Assembly (NCBI GenBank): GCA_016699165.1
Contig: CP064963.1
Location: forward strand, 4,340,001-4,404,000
Length of the DNA: 64,000 nt
Direction: 5' to 3'
Origin: Candidatus Melainabacteria bacterium
GTDB taxonomy: Bacteria; Cyanobacteriota; Vampirovibrionia; Obscuribacterales; Obscuribacteraceae
Shown: in pieces, positions 9,343 through 18,997 of the stretch
How the letters are laid out: every line of letters begins with the position of its first letter
Position numbering within the stretch: the first letter of the stretch is position 1
The notes under the pieces: model-generated
Database searches by the model: none
What the model saw: only the letters and a program-made list of their open reading frames with translations
Told to the model about the DNA's origin: nothing
Translations under genes and position numbers: made by a program

Positions 9343-10104
9343 TTAAGTCAGAGTGCGCGGTGGTCTTTTGAAAGCTGGAAGTCTGCTTGCTGAATTAAAT
9401 TGAAAGACATTGTCGTTACTTTGAAGGGTGCCAGGACCTTGAGCGGCTTGGGCAGTTTGAGCCATGCGAGCCATTTGATTTTCGATGGGAGAAAAATCGT
9501 CGCAGCAAATTTCTTCCAAGGTTTCGCTCGGTAGTTCGCCGCCATATTGTTCGACGAATTGCATCGGGTTTATTTCGGGCTGGAATTTGTAGATTGAGTG
9601 ATCTTCTTCTATTTCCGCCTTGGCAGTATTCAAAGGGCTCTGCACTTCATCTGGCAGCGGTGGCAGCATCGGCGTTGCATAATTAACAGTCCAATCGGTG
9701 CTTATATCTTGAGTTAGAGGAGGAGTGTATACCGATTCTTTATTTCGATCTGCCAAATTAGTAGATGCCCATGTTGTCGAAGCTGGCATTGGGCTAGGAG
9801 CGCGAGTCGGAACATCCATATGCTCTAAACTCTGGCTGCGAATCCCGTCTATTGCCGCATATGGGTCATAGCGTCCTTGCTGCAATTCATTTATGAGTTT
9901 GTGCGCGGGCAAATTTGTATAACTTTGACGCACTCCAAACCAGCGGGTTTTTCCGTCTGTTTCGTTGGGTGCCGCCGTTAAACGCCTGGTCGCAAGCAGG
10001 TCGTTTTCGGTCGTGCGCGGTACACTTTCAGGAGCCTGTATGTCTTCCTTTGTTTTCCGTTTGCCAGAAAACCAGGGATTTGATGATCCCGTGTCGTTAT
10101 TCAT
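9343..10104 (-). CDS. Hypothetical proline-rich, probably disordered protein
   Basis: 253 aa from the ATG at 10104 (weak GGGAA upstream); the frame continues upstream to 10149. Composition is rich in Pro, Ser, Thr, Gln and Asn with no membrane segment, consistent with a largely unstructured cytoplasmic protein. A short Cys pair (EEICCDDF) occurs near residue 200. No recognisable family. It is convergent with the 7809 gene and separated by ~90 bases from the M3 peptidase upstream. Confidence 0.55.
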   Translation of the reverse strand: MNNDTGSSNPWFSGKRKTKEDIQAPESVPRTTENDLLATRRLTAAPNETDGKTRWFGVRQSYTNLPAHKLINELQQGRYDPYAAIDGIRSQSLEHMDVPTRAPSPMPASTTWASTNLADRNKESVYTPPLTQDISTDWTVNYATPMLPPLPDEVQSPLNTAKAEIEEDHSIYKFQPEINPMQFVEQYGGELPSETLEEICCDDFSPIENQMARMAQTAQAAQGPGTLQSNDNVFQFNSASRLPAFKRPPRTLT

Positions 10105-10191
10105 TGAAATTTTCCCAGTTTCATACGCCTGGAGCCATGATAAAACCAAGCAAGGGGGTAGTCAAGCTAATTTAACTTACCAAAACCTATA

Positions 10192-12330
10192 TTAGGAGAC
10201 AGGAAAGCCTCGGTCGCGCATCAGGGCATTTGTGTCCACGTCGCGTCCTCTGAAATTGCGGAAAGCAACATCTGGCGCTACTGAATTTCCGACACTGAAT
10301 ATAGTGTCACGAAAACGGTCGCAGGTTTTGCGATCGTATAGACCGCCAGCTTCATGGAATGCTTCTGTAGCATCGGCTGACATGGTATCAGCCCAGATGT
10401 AAACGTAATAACCAGCTGAATAACCATCGTCGGAGAATATATGTCCAAACTGAGTGGGTCTGTGACGCATCACAATTTCGGTTGGGCAGCCAACTTCAGA
10501 CATAGTCTTTTTCTCAAAGTCGCCTGCGTTTATGTCCGCATCGGGAGTAGAGGCAAGGTGGATTTTCATGTCGTAAAGTGCAGACGCTAGATATTCGACA
10601 GTGATAAAGCCTGAATTGAAGGTTTTCGCCTTGCGAATTTTTTTAATCAATTCATCAGGCATCGGCTCGCCAGTTTTGTGATGCAGAGCGTATTTTTTCA
10701 AGACTTCATTGGTCATTAGCCAGCGCTCGTTTACTTGCGATGGAAATTCAACAAAGTCGCGTTTAACGGCTGTGCCTGCAAGGCTTGGATAAGTGACATT
10801 GGACTGCAAGCCGTGCAAAGCGTGTCCAAACTCGTGGAACAAGGTGTTTGCGTCGTCCCATGAAATGAGTGTGGATTCGCCCGGCTTTCCTTTGACGAAA
10901 CTAGAATTGTTCGACACTATTGGAGTAACGTCGTTTTTGAAGCGCTCCTGAGTGCGATACTCGTTCATCCAAGCGCCTGAGCGTTTGCCTTCGCGCGCAT
11001 AAGGGTCGAAATACCACATGCCGATTTGCTTGCCGTTGCGCAGTACAGCATAGACTGTGACATCTGGATGCACCACAGGAAGTCCTTCGATTTTTTTCAT
11101 TTGCAAGCCGAAAACCCTATCCGCGGCATCGAACATGCCTTCTAGTATTTTATCGAGTTGCAAATATTCTTTGACCACATTTTGATCTATGTCATATTTG
11201 GCATTGCGCACTTTCTCGGCGTAGAAGCGATAATCCCAGGGCTCAATTTTAATTTTGGCGCCCTCTTTGTCAGCGATGGCTTGCATGTCAGCCACTTCTT
11301 CTTTGACGCGATTGACTGCTGCCTTCCAGACTTTGAGCATAAGTTCCATGGCGGCATCGGGTGTTTTAGCCATGTTGTTATCTAAAATCCAGTGGGCATG
11401 TGTTTGGAAACCGAGTATTTTGGCGCGTTCTGCTCTTAATTTCAAAATCTCGCTAATTGTGGAAATGTTATTGTGTGCATTTTCGTTGTCACCGCGACTG
11501 GTCCACATGCGCCAACCTTTCTCACGCAAATCTCGTCTGGTAGAGAAAGTGAGAAATGGCTCCATTGCAGACCTGGTGTTTGCGATGCACCATTTGCCTT
11601 TTTTACTTTTTGCTTCAGCTTGTGAAGCTGCTGCTGCCTTGATGCTCTCAGGCAGACCTTCTAGGTCTTTTTCAGAATCGAGATCTAGTGTGTAATCTTC
11701 TTCATCGGCTAATTGATTCTGACTGAATTTTGTGAAGAGCGTTGCCAGTCTTTCGTTTATTTCGCGCAAACGAGATTTTTTCTTCTCGTCAAGACCGGCA
11801 CCCTGACGAGTAAATTGTTTGTAGTACACTTCGGTCAAACGTTGTTGTTCGGGAGTCAGTCCAGAGCTTTGGCGTGATTCATAAACGCTTTTTATGCGCT
11901 GGAACAGTGGATCGTTTTGGATAATTTCGTCATCGAATTTGGCAAGAATGGGACGCATATCTGTCTCGATTGCCTGCATCTTCTTGTCGTTCATTGTAGA
12001 TGTATAAATATCGAAAAAGCGAATGGAATTGTTGAGGGGACGACCGGCGTCTTCAAGCGGTACGAAGGTGTTTTCAAAATTTGCTTTGTCGCTTTGAGAG
12101 ACTATCTTTTTGATCTCATCCCGCTTGAGATCCATGCCTTTCATCATTGCCGCTTTTAAGTCGACGGTCTTGGCAAGATCAAAGCGTGGATAACCGTTAT
12201 GGTCGCCTGTCCAGGTTTCCAAAAGTGGTCCAAGAGACTCGGTTGCCAGAGCCTGCTTCATATTCATGATAAATGCTTCCCCCAGTGCTGCCAGGTAAAT
12301 TGCGTTCTTTAGAAAAGTTCTTCTCTTCAT
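10192..12330 (-). CDS. M3 family oligopeptidase, peptidyl-dipeptidase Dcp-like
   Basis: 712-residue zinc metallopeptidase of the thimet/Dcp family that clips short peptides. The zinc site is HEFGHALH with His499, Glu500 and His503; the third ligand should be the Glu in DFVEFPSQ downstream. Length is normal for Dcp. The N-terminus MKRRTFLKNAIYLAALGEAF resembles a twin-arginine signal (RRTFLK followed by a hydrophobic stretch), so the enzyme may act in the periplasm. Start ATG with GAGG about 11 bases upstream. It stands alone and diverges from the DUF2490 gene. Confidence 0.95.
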   Translation of the reverse strand: MKRRTFLKNAIYLAALGEAFIMNMKQALATESLGPLLETWTGDHNGYPRFDLAKTVDLKAAMMKGMDLKRDEIKKIVSQSDKANFENTFVPLEDAGRPLNNSIRFFDIYTSTMNDKKMQAIETDMRPILAKFDDEIIQNDPLFQRIKSVYESRQSSGLTPEQQRLTEVYYKQFTRQGAGLDEKKKSRLREINERLATLFTKFSQNQLADEEDYTLDLDSEKDLEGLPESIKAAAASQAEAKSKKGKWCIANTRSAMEPFLTFSTRRDLREKGWRMWTSRGDNENAHNNISTISEILKLRAERAKILGFQTHAHWILDNNMAKTPDAAMELMLKVWKAAVNRVKEEVADMQAIADKEGAKIKIEPWDYRFYAEKVRNAKYDIDQNVVKEYLQLDKILEGMFDAADRVFGLQMKKIEGLPVVHPDVTVYAVLRNGKQIGMWYFDPYAREGKRSGAWMNEYRTQERFKNDVTPIVSNNSSFVKGKPGESTLISWDDANTLFHEFGHALHGLQSNVTYPSLAGTAVKRDFVEFPSQVNERWLMTNEVLKKYALHHKTGEPMPDELIKKIRKAKTFNSGFITVEYLASALYDMKIHLASTPDADINAGDFEKKTMSEVGCPTEIVMRHRPTQFGHIFSDDGYSAGYYVYIWADTMSADATEAFHEAGGLYDRKTCDRFRDTIFSVGNSVAPDVAFRNFRGRDVDTNALMRDRGFPVS

Positions 12331-12450
12331 AAATTTCAGACCTCGAAATCATGAAACGACGGGATTTGTAGAGCGTCAATTATACGAATTTCGGGCCCAA
12401 AAATGTTACTCTATGTGTTGTCAGTTACACGTCAGTAATTCAACCAATTA

Positions 12451-13143
12451 ATGCCTGCTTGGCGAAAAATACTCCTAGCTTTGATGCTTGCGTCTACCTA
12501 TATGTTTGGCGCTGCCGCGCCCTCTTTTGCCAACGTAGAGCACGATTTACAGTTGTGGACGCCGGTTACTTTTGATGCGCGAATATATCGCAATTTGCGT
12601 GGATATCTGGAAGTAAATCCCCGCATCGGTGACAACATCACACAAATGAATCAGTTGTTAATTCGACCTGCCTTGCAGTATAAAGTGAATGAAGGATGTT
12701 CGCTTTTTGCTGGGTATTTGTGGGGAACAACATATCAGAATGGTGATGTGCTGCACGAAAATAGGCTCTGGGAGCAGGTTTTGTTCGATAAGGATATTAA
12801 ACGACTTTCTATTATCAATAGAACTCGTCTTGAACAGCGCATGTTTCCTCATCTTGCAGATACTGGAAACAGACTGCGCCATATGCTCAAACTTGAGTAT
12901 GATTTGAACCCGAAACTATATTTGGTGGCATCAGACGAGTTATTCATAAATTTGAACTCTGTTAAAAATGGTCCACAGGGCGGCATCGATCAAAACCGTA
13001 TTTTTGCAGGCGTTGGTGTTCGACCAATTCCTAAAACGCGAGTTGAGATCGGCTACCAGTTTCAATATATCAATCGTACTGACCAGTTTGACATTGGCAA
13101 TCATGCCATTATGGTCCAGACCTTCATCGGCATAAAAGACTGA
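12451..13143 (+). CDS. DUF2490 family outer-membrane beta-barrel protein
   Basis: 230 aa with a signal peptide (residues 1-27, ending near APSFANVEH). The mature part has the DUF2490 pattern: a start HDLQLWTPVTFD, alternating beta strands (IYRNLRGYLEVNPRIG, SLFAGYLWGTTY, LEQRMF) and a final strand VEIGYQFQYI...FIGIKD. Such proteins are predicted small barrels of unknown function, so this gene is evidence for an outer membrane. The ATG is 120 bases from the divergent M3 peptidase. It ends 12 bases from the convergent RND pump gene. Confidence 0.82.
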   Translation: MPAWRKILLALMLASTYMFGAAAPSFANVEHDLQLWTPVTFDARIYRNLRGYLEVNPRIGDNITQMNQLLIRPALQYKVNEGCSLFAGYLWGTTYQNGDVLHENRLWEQVLFDKDIKRLSIINRTRLEQRMFPHLADTGNRLRHMLKLEYDLNPKLYLVASDELFINLNSVKNGPQGGIDQNRIFAGVGVRPIPKTRVEIGYQFQYINRTDQFDIGNHAIMVQTFIGIKD

Positions 13144-13155
13144 TTGGCGACTTCT

Positions 13156-16100
13156 TTACTCTGTTTCTTCTTTTGGTTTACTGGTCATCAAGTAAAGTGT
13201 CGGCAAGACCAGAAGCGTCATTAGTGTAGCGCTCAACAATCCACCAAATACAACTGTGGCAAGTGGTTTTTGAATCTCTGCACCAGTACCGTGTGAAAAG
13301 AGCTTGGGCAATAATCCCATCATCGCCACCATTGCAGTCATCAGTACCGGTCTGAAGCGAACCTCGGCTCCACTTTTGATTGCTTCAAGCGTGGTCATGC
13401 CTTCTTTTTCTGCTTGCATGATGTAGCTTACAAGTATAACGCCGTTTTGTACCGCCACGCCAAACAAGGCAATAAAGCCAATCAGCGCTGGCACCGAAAC
13501 AGGCTGCTGCGATATAGCCAGGGCAACGACTCCACCTATAGTGGCAAAGGGGACGTTTAGCATAATCAAAGCAGCATTTCGCATTGAATGAAAAGTAAAA
13601 AATAAAAGTATGAAGATTAAAAAGAGAACGATAGGCACCACTATGCTCAAGCGTTGCATAGCGTGTTGTTGGTTTTCGAACTGTCCACCCCAAACTATCG
13701 AATAGCCCTTAGGCATCGGTACTTCGCGCTTGATTTCGGCTTGTGCTTCTTTCACCCATGAGCCTAAATCTCGACCGCGAATATTAATCATAACTGCAGC
13801 GCGTCTTTGACCGTCTTCTCTATTAATTAAAATTGCCCCGCGCTCTACGCGCAAATCTGCAATCGATTTTAATGGCACCACCGCTTTGTCTGAGGCTTGA
13901 ATAGTGAGATTAGATATCATCTCTGGTGTGTCGCGTTGCTCTTTTTGGAGTCTCACCAAAACACCAAAGCGTTTTGTTCCTTCAATTACTTCTGTCACTT
14001 CTTTACCGGCAAGCGATGCTTGTACTGCGTCTTGCACTTCGTGTACTTTCAAGCCCATGCGAGCAAGCTCGTGTCTATTCAGGGTGATTTTTAACTCAGG
14101 CGCGCCAATAACCGGTTCGCGCGATGTGTCAGCAGTACCACGTAAATCAGAAAGACTGATACGCACTTTATCTGCTAGAGCATCGAGCGTTTTTAAATCC
14201 GGTCCAAATATTTTGATACCAACATCGGCTTTGATACCAGTAATTAGATCATCTACCATGTCTGCAATTGGCTGCGAGAAACTGTGCATGATGCCTGGAA
14301 TTTTGTCCATTTCATGCGCCATTCTGTCGACTAAATGTTCTTTATTCTGGTCTTTCCATGTGTGTCTTGGTTTAAGTCCAAGATACATATCTGCAGCGTC
14401 AACGCCCTCTACATCTGAGCCAAGACCAGAGCGTCCAATGCGAGTGACTGCAATGTCTACTTCGGGAAATTTGGTCATCATTTGTTCGACCATTTTGGCA
14501 TAGTCTATAGTGCGTGAATGCGAAATGCTTGGTGGCAATCTCATTCGAAGCCAGATAGATCCTTCGTCTAAACTGGGCATGAATTCAGAGCCAAGAAAGG
14601 GCAAAATGCAAACTGTCGATAACAAAAGAGTCCCAGAAGTAATTATCACAGCTACTGGACGCTTTATTAATCTATCGAGACAGGAAAGATAAGCGTCTTT
14701 GATCTTCTCTACTACTGGATTATGTCTCTCTTTTATTTTTCCTTTTAAAAACCAGAAACACAACACTGGAATAATGAAGATAGCTACCCCAAGGGCGCCA
14801 ACGAGTGCATATATGAAAGTCAACGCCAGTGGCACAAACATTTTGCCTTCAACACCATCCAAGGCAAACAATGGCAAATACACGCTGATGATAATGACCA
14901 TCGAAAAGGCTATGGGACGACCAACTTCAAGGGCAGCGTTCAAAATTACGCCAAGTGTATTTATTTTTCGGTCTGGATATTCTTCATGGATTTGAGACAG
15001 ACGCCTGTAAATGTTTTCCGCCATCACCACGCCTGCATCTACCACCACTCCAAAGTCGACTGCTCCAAGTGTCATAAGATTGGCTGATAGTCCGCTAAAA
15101 CGCATCATGATAAAGCTAAATAAAAGTGAAAGCGGAATGACGACAGATACTATAAGCGCCACTCGAATGTTCATTAAAACGGCAGCCAATATGACTATGA
15201 CCAGAGAGCCGCTCAGCATGAGCACTTCTTTGACCGTGTCCATAGTCTTATCGACTAGTTCTTTCTGGTTGTAAAACGGAACTATTTTTATTCCATTTGG
15301 TAGAGTGGGCTGAATTTTGGCGATTTTGTGCTCGACAGCTTCGACAACCTCTCGCGTATTCACTCCTTTGCGACTCATCACAATTCCGATGACAGCCTCG
15401 CCCTTGCCATTCATCGATGCCGAACCGCGTCTAAATGCAGGTCCAATGCTCACTTGCGCCAGTCTTTTAATAGTTACTGGAGTGCCATGTTCTTCTTTCA
15501 GTACAATATCTTCGATGTCCGAAACTGTTTTGATGCGCCCGATACCGCGAATAATAATCTCTTCGTCGCCTGATTCGATAAAGCTACCACCGGCGTTTAA
15601 GTTGCTTTGTTGAACTGCATTTAAAATATCGGTAACAGTCAGTCCGTAAGCCTTGAGCTTAGATTGGTCGAGCATTACTTGATACTGTTTAATCCAGCCA
15701 CCATAAGTAACAACGTTTGCGACGCCTTGCACAGATAAAAGTCGTTTGGCTATATTCCAGTCTTGAATAGTGCGCGTTTCAATCAAGTCGTGATTGTCGC
15801 TTGTGACGTAATACATAAAAATCTGACTAAAAGACGAAACCACTGGTCCCAGCTGCGGACGCGGAACACCAGCCGGCAAACTAAGGCTTAAAAGTCTTTG
15901 CTGGACTAATTGTCTGGCGAAATAAATATCGCAATTGTCATCAAATATGGCGGTAACAAGAGAGAATCCAAAACGAGAACTGGACCGCACTTTTTTGATA
16001 AAGGGTAAGCCGTTGAGCGAATATTCAATGGGCACAGTCACAAGCGATTCCACTTCTTCAGCTGCCATGTTTTCGGGCTCAGTGGCAATCTGCACCTGGA

Positions 16101-16233
16101 CGTTACTTACGTCCGGGTAGGAATCCATTGGCATGCTCGAGACTGAGTAAATTCCCAGTCCGATGATGGTGATGATAAGTATGAAATTGAATGCGCGATT
16201 TTCAAGCGCAAAGCGAATTAGTCTATTGAGCAT
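13156..16233 (-). CDS. CusA/CzcA family RND efflux pump (heavy-metal type)
   Basis: 1025-residue inner-membrane proton/substrate antiporter. It has the RND layout: TM1 (residues ~12-32), a large periplasmic loop, a block of membrane helices including the proton-relay segment AVDFGVVVDAGVVMAENIYR, a second loop and a final block of helices. Sequence style (MDSYPDVSNVQVQIATE near the start) is that of the heavy-metal efflux branch. Full length and intact. No periplasmic adaptor (CusB) or outer-membrane channel (CusC/TolC) is adjacent, so partners must be encoded elsewhere. Metal specificity cannot be read from what is here. Confidence 0.94.
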   Translation of the reverse strand: MLNRLIRFALENRAFNFILIITIIGLGIYSVSSMPMDSYPDVSNVQVQIATEPENMAAEEVESLVTVPIEYSLNGLPFIKKVRSSSRFGFSLVTAIFDDNCDIYFARQLVQQRLLSLSLPAGVPRPQLGPVVSSFSQIFMYYVTSDNHDLIETRTIQDWNIAKRLLSVQGVANVVTYGGWIKQYQVMLDQSKLKAYGLTVTDILNAVQQSNLNAGGSFIESGDEEIIIRGIGRIKTVSDIEDIVLKEEHGTPVTIKRLAQVSIGPAFRRGSASMNGKGEAVIGIVMSRKGVNTREVVEAVEHKIAKIQPTLPNGIKIVPFYNQKELVDKTMDTVKEVLMLSGSLVIVILAAVLMNIRVALIVSVVIPLSLLFSFIMMRFSGLSANLMTLGAVDFGVVVDAGVVMAENIYRRLSQIHEEYPDRKINTLGVILNAALEVGRPIAFSMVIIISVYLPLFALDGVEGKMFVPLALTFIYALVGALGVAIFIIPVLCFWFLKGKIKERHNPVVEKIKDAYLSCLDRLIKRPVAVIITSGTLLLSTVCILPFLGSEFMPSLDEGSIWLRMRLPPSISHSRTIDYAKMVEQMMTKFPEVDIAVTRIGRSGLGSDVEGVDAADMYLGLKPRHTWKDQNKEHLVDRMAHEMDKIPGIMHSFSQPIADMVDDLITGIKADVGIKIFGPDLKTLDALADKVRISLSDLRGTADTSREPVIGAPELKITLNRHELARMGLKVHEVQDAVQASLAGKEVTEVIEGTKRFGVLVRLQKEQRDTPEMISNLTIQASDKAVVPLKSIADLRVERGAILINREDGQRRAAVMINIRGRDLGSWVKEAQAEIKREVPMPKGYSIVWGGQFENQQHAMQRLSIVVPIVLFLIFILLFFTFHSMRNAALIMLNVPFATIGGVVALAISQQPVSVPALIGFIALFGVAVQNGVILVSYIMQAEKEGMTTLEAIKSGAEVRFRPVLMTAMVAMMGLLPKLFSHGTGAEIQKPLATVVFGGLLSATLMTLLVLPTLYLMTSKPKEETE

Positions 16234-16273
16234 TTAAGTATTCCGAGAGGATGCCTTTTTCCAATCGGAGATA

Positions 16274-16654
16274 TTAAAGTCTTAGATTGCCAAGATCGAG
16301 CCAGCGTCCCTTGCTGAGCCACTTTTCGCCGCACGAAGACTCAAGCAGTACAATTTTTGAAGGGGATGGCGATGATAGTAAATTTTGAGTGAGTCCAAAC
16401 AAGCCACATTTGATATTTTCGAACATCACCATTTGTCCAAGCTCTGGCTTGGTGAAACCGATACTTCCTAAAAACGGATCGACCGGTACAACATCTTCAA
16501 GGCTTATATCTTCGGCATTATCTATTGAAGTGTCTTCAACATCCACGCTGTGCACCGCCCCTACAAACGCATAGGTGGCATTGAAAATGGAGCCGCCTAA
16601 AGCCGACAGGAATACCAATATTAGGATAGTCGAGAGCAGAAGATTGCTTTTCAT
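16274..16654 (-). CDS. Small exported or anchored hypothetical protein
   Basis: 126 aa from the ATG at 16654 (AAAGG ~11 bases upstream); the frame continues to 16765, but that would overlap the upstream gene. An N-terminal hydrophobic stretch (LLLSTILILVFLSALGG) marks a signal peptide or anchor. An acidic linker (VDVEDTSIDNAEDISLEDVV) follows, then a compact C-terminal part with two Cys. It lies between the EEP gene and the RND pump in the same direction. No family recognised. Confidence 0.6.
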   Translation of the reverse strand: MKSNLLLSTILILVFLSALGGSIFNATYAFVGAVHSVDVEDTSIDNAEDISLEDVVPVDPFLGSIGFTKPELGQMVMFENIKCGLFGLTQNLLSSPSPSKIVLLESSCGEKWLSKGRWLDLGNLRL

Positions 16655-16733
16655 TAATAGATGACCTTTGAGGCGATTATAACAGCGCCCTAAAAAAGCG
16701 CTAGTTAAATCGGCATAAAGAGAAGCAATAGCG

Positions 16734-17720
16734 TTACAACTTTGAGTCAAGTTCCAGTTTTGCAAAAACAGGCATGTGATCAGACCCTAAAGCCGGTCCA
16801 ACTTTTCGCTCTAATACCTCAAAGTCTTTGCTTACAAAAATATTGTCTATCGCAACAAACGCTGGAATGGCGATGTCTTTAATTATTTTGCCTTTTCGTG
16901 CTGGCCACGTGGGAATGGTGATGAAACCATCTTGTGTGTCTTTCAGATTTGTATTATTCAAAAACAACTTTATAGTCGAAGACCAGTTAGAACTATTGGT
17001 ATCACCTAAAACAATGGTTGGATAATTTGTTTTCTTTAGTTGGTTTTGTAGCGTCTGAAGTTCACTTTGTCTGTCGTTGTAACCTGCAGGAGTTTGCATA
17101 GCTGATAAATGAAGTACGACTATATTGATAATCTGATTATCTTTAATGATTTGAAAATGAACCTGAGGATGTTTTGAGATGCCTTGAGAGTAAACTTGCG
17201 AACCTAAGGTTCGATATTTGCTTAATACTGAAATTCCTACACCTTTCAAAATGTGCATGCAAGAAGGATATTCAAGCTTCTCCACCGCGTCAGTCCATTT
17301 TTTTCCTGAATCAGTTAAAACCACAATATCTGGATCTTTTTCTTTGCAATAAGCGATAAATGAATTGATATTATCGTTATGCTGAAATTCGGTGTTGAAG
17401 TTGAGAATTGAAATTTGATTTTTCGATTCTACTTTAGGCAATGATTCAACTCTTTTATCGAGCAGATGTCCTGAGCCAAAAACAGTCTGGATGCCAATGA
17501 TACAAAATAATACTGTTGCACAAAACGAAATGGCGGCGTTATTGCGCAAAAGTGTAATTAATAAAATCAATCCAAGAGGTACAAGCAAAAGCAGTCTCGC
17601 CTGAGAAATTAAGTCGCAAAAGTAATTGCCTTCTACAAATGAAAGCGCATAAAAAAGTCCTGTTCCCACAACGATAGGAAAGAAGAATACTGTAGTGAAT
17701 CTGGGCAATTTAAGGAACAT
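16734..17720 (-). CDS. Endonuclease/exonuclease/phosphatase (EEP) family protein, membrane-anchored
   Basis: 328 aa. The first ~100 residues hold three hydrophobic helices (FFFPIVVGTGLFYALS, LLLLVPLGLILLITLL, ISFCATVLFCIIGI). The rest is an EEP hydrolase domain with metal and catalytic motifs ILNFNTEF, VVVLTDS, VVLHLSAM, VLGDTNSSNW and GSDHMPVFAKL. The order resembles the YafD-type anchored EEP proteins. The substrate could be a nucleic acid, phospholipid or phosphoester and cannot be assigned. The domain faces out of the cytoplasm if topology follows the three helices. Confidence 0.85.
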   Translation of the reverse strand: MFLKLPRFTTVFFFPIVVGTGLFYALSFVEGNYFCDLISQARLLLLVPLGLILLITLLRNNAAISFCATVLFCIIGIQTVFGSGHLLDKRVESLPKVESKNQISILNFNTEFQHNDNINSFIAYCKEKDPDIVVLTDSGKKWTDAVEKLEYPSCMHILKGVGISVLSKYRTLGSQVYSQGISKHPQVHFQIIKDNQIINIVVLHLSAMQTPAGYNDRQSELQTLQNQLKKTNYPTIVLGDTNSSNWSSTIKLFLNNTNLKDTQDGFITIPTWPARKGKIIKDIAIPAFVAIDNIFVSKDFEVLERKVGPALGSDHMPVFAKLELDSKL

Positions 17721-17796
17721 TCTTCTATCTTAACTGTGTTTAAGTGCTAGACTCAAAGCCATGCAATAAATTTTACTCGATTGGGGCGCGCTTCGC

Positions 17797-18780
17797 TTGA
17801 AAACAGTTAGTGTAACTAAAATTCGCGATTTCAATATTGAGCCTACAAAGATAAAAAGACCCGAATATGTCTTTGCTGCAAGTGGACTTGTGAAACTTGG
17901 CGACAAAATATTTGTAGTGGCAGACGACGAATTGCATTTAGCTGAATTTGATTTAAAAGATAAAAACAAGCCAGGCAAATGGTATCGCATGCTGCCTGGA
18001 AATTTGCCTCTAGAATATAAACCACGCAAAAAAGCAAAACCAGATCTTGAAGCTCTCACTTATTTGAACCCGTATCAGTATGCCCCTCACGGCGCGCTAC
18101 TTGCGGTTCCGTCCATGTCTAAGGCCAATCGAATAGAAGGTATTTTACTTGTTCTAGATAAAACAGGGCAGATAAGCGGACAGCCTTTGCCAATTGATTT
18201 TTCTAAGTTACAAGAACATCTTTCAATTCAATTTCCTGGGTTAAACATAGAAGGAATTACTGTCGACAAAGAAACGGCAAGGCTTTATCAACGCGGTAAT
18301 CGCAAGCAAGGTCAAAATGCAGTGATAGATTTCAAAGCTAAAGATTTTTTGCGCGACTTGCATGACACGCATACACCTAAGCCTGAAAATATTTTTTGTA
18401 CCAAAGAATTTGATCTGGGTAAACTTGATGGTCAGGTGCTTGGATTTACTGATGCGGTGTGTCTTGATGAGGCGCACATTTTATTTCTTGCCGCAGCAGA
18501 AGATACAGACGATGCCTACAAAGATGGAAAATGTTTTGGTTCTGTTGTGGGACTGATGAATGCAAACGGCTCTGTGAAAGGCATTTTAAAGCTTGATGGC
18601 AAACAAAAATTCGAAGGGCTTTGTGTGCACTCGCGTGACAAAAGCCAGATTGAATTATTTTTGGTGGCAGACACTGATGACGAAACAAAGCCTTCTGCGT
18701 TGTATGCAATCAGCGTTAATTTAAAAGATTTTGAAACGCTTGAATCAGCCGTTCCTTTTGAATACGAGACATTTGCTTGA
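17797..18780 (+). CDS. DUF6929-like beta-propeller protein
   Basis: 327 aa without a signal peptide. Repeated beta-hairpin blocks (VFAASGLVKLGDKIFVVADDE, PHGALLAVPSMSKANR, GFTDAVCLDEAHILFLAAAED, KFEGLCVH...LFLVADTDD) fit the propeller family now called DUF6929. Function unknown. TTG start at 17797 without a strong Shine-Dalgarno sequence. Its last 65 bases overlap the end of the GIY-YIG gene on the other strand. Confidence 0.8.
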   Translation: MKTVSVTKIRDFNIEPTKIKRPEYVFAASGLVKLGDKIFVVADDELHLAEFDLKDKNKPGKWYRMLPGNLPLEYKPRKKAKPDLEALTYLNPYQYAPHGALLAVPSMSKANRIEGILLVLDKTGQISGQPLPIDFSKLQEHLSIQFPGLNIEGITVDKETARLYQRGNRKQGQNAVIDFKAKDFLRDLHDTHTPKPENIFCTKEFDLGKLDGQVLGFTDAVCLDEAHILFLAAAEDTDDAYKDGKCFGSVVGLMNANGSVKGILKLDGKQKFEGLCVHSRDKSQIELFLVADTDDETKPSALYAISVNLKDFETLESAVPFEYETFA

Positions 18781-18982
18781 TCTGATATTCAAGTTGCTGC
18801 GCTTGCGAGCGACTCTCTGATGCCTGGCAATACACTAGTTTTACAGGTCCGCGTGTGCGAGTATACTTGGCCCCTTTGCCAGAGTTGTGAGCCAACAAGC
18901 GTGCAGCAATATCGTTCGTCCACCCGGTGTAATAGGTGTTGTCTGCACAATGCAAAATATAAGTGTAATTATCGAGACTCAT
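18716..18982 (-). CDS. GIY-YIG superfamily protein (UPF0213/YhbQ type)
   Basis: 88-residue stand-alone GIY-YIG domain. The signature is YTYILHC...YYTGWTND at residues 6-24, followed by HNSGKGAKYTRTRGPVKLVY and the conserved Glu in QQLEYQIKQMSR. Length is normal for the family, whose members are predicted nucleases with poorly known roles. It starts 15 bases after the response regulator stop, so it may be the last gene of that operon. A TATAAT seven bases before its ATG suggests that it also has its own leaderless promoter. The 3' end overlaps the DUF6929 gene tail-to-tail by 65 bases. Confidence 0.9.
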   Translation of the reverse strand: MSLDNYTYILHCADNTYYTGWTNDIAARLLAHNSGKGAKYTRTRGPVKLVYCQASESRSQAQQLEYQIKQMSRIQKERLIQAFQNLLN

Positions 18983-18989
18983 ACTAAAA

Positions 18990-18995
18990 ATTATA
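18990..18995 (-). promoter_or_regulatory. Candidate -10 box of a leaderless GIY-YIG transcript
   Basis: On the minus strand TATAAT is followed by seven bases and then the ATG at 18982. There is no Shine-Dalgarno sequence and no clear -35. Confidence 0.3.
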
Positions 18996-18997
18996 AA

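Noticed and set aside
13904..14503. 199-residue + strand frame
   Set aside because: Antisense to the RND pump, Ser-rich shadow composition, no signal.
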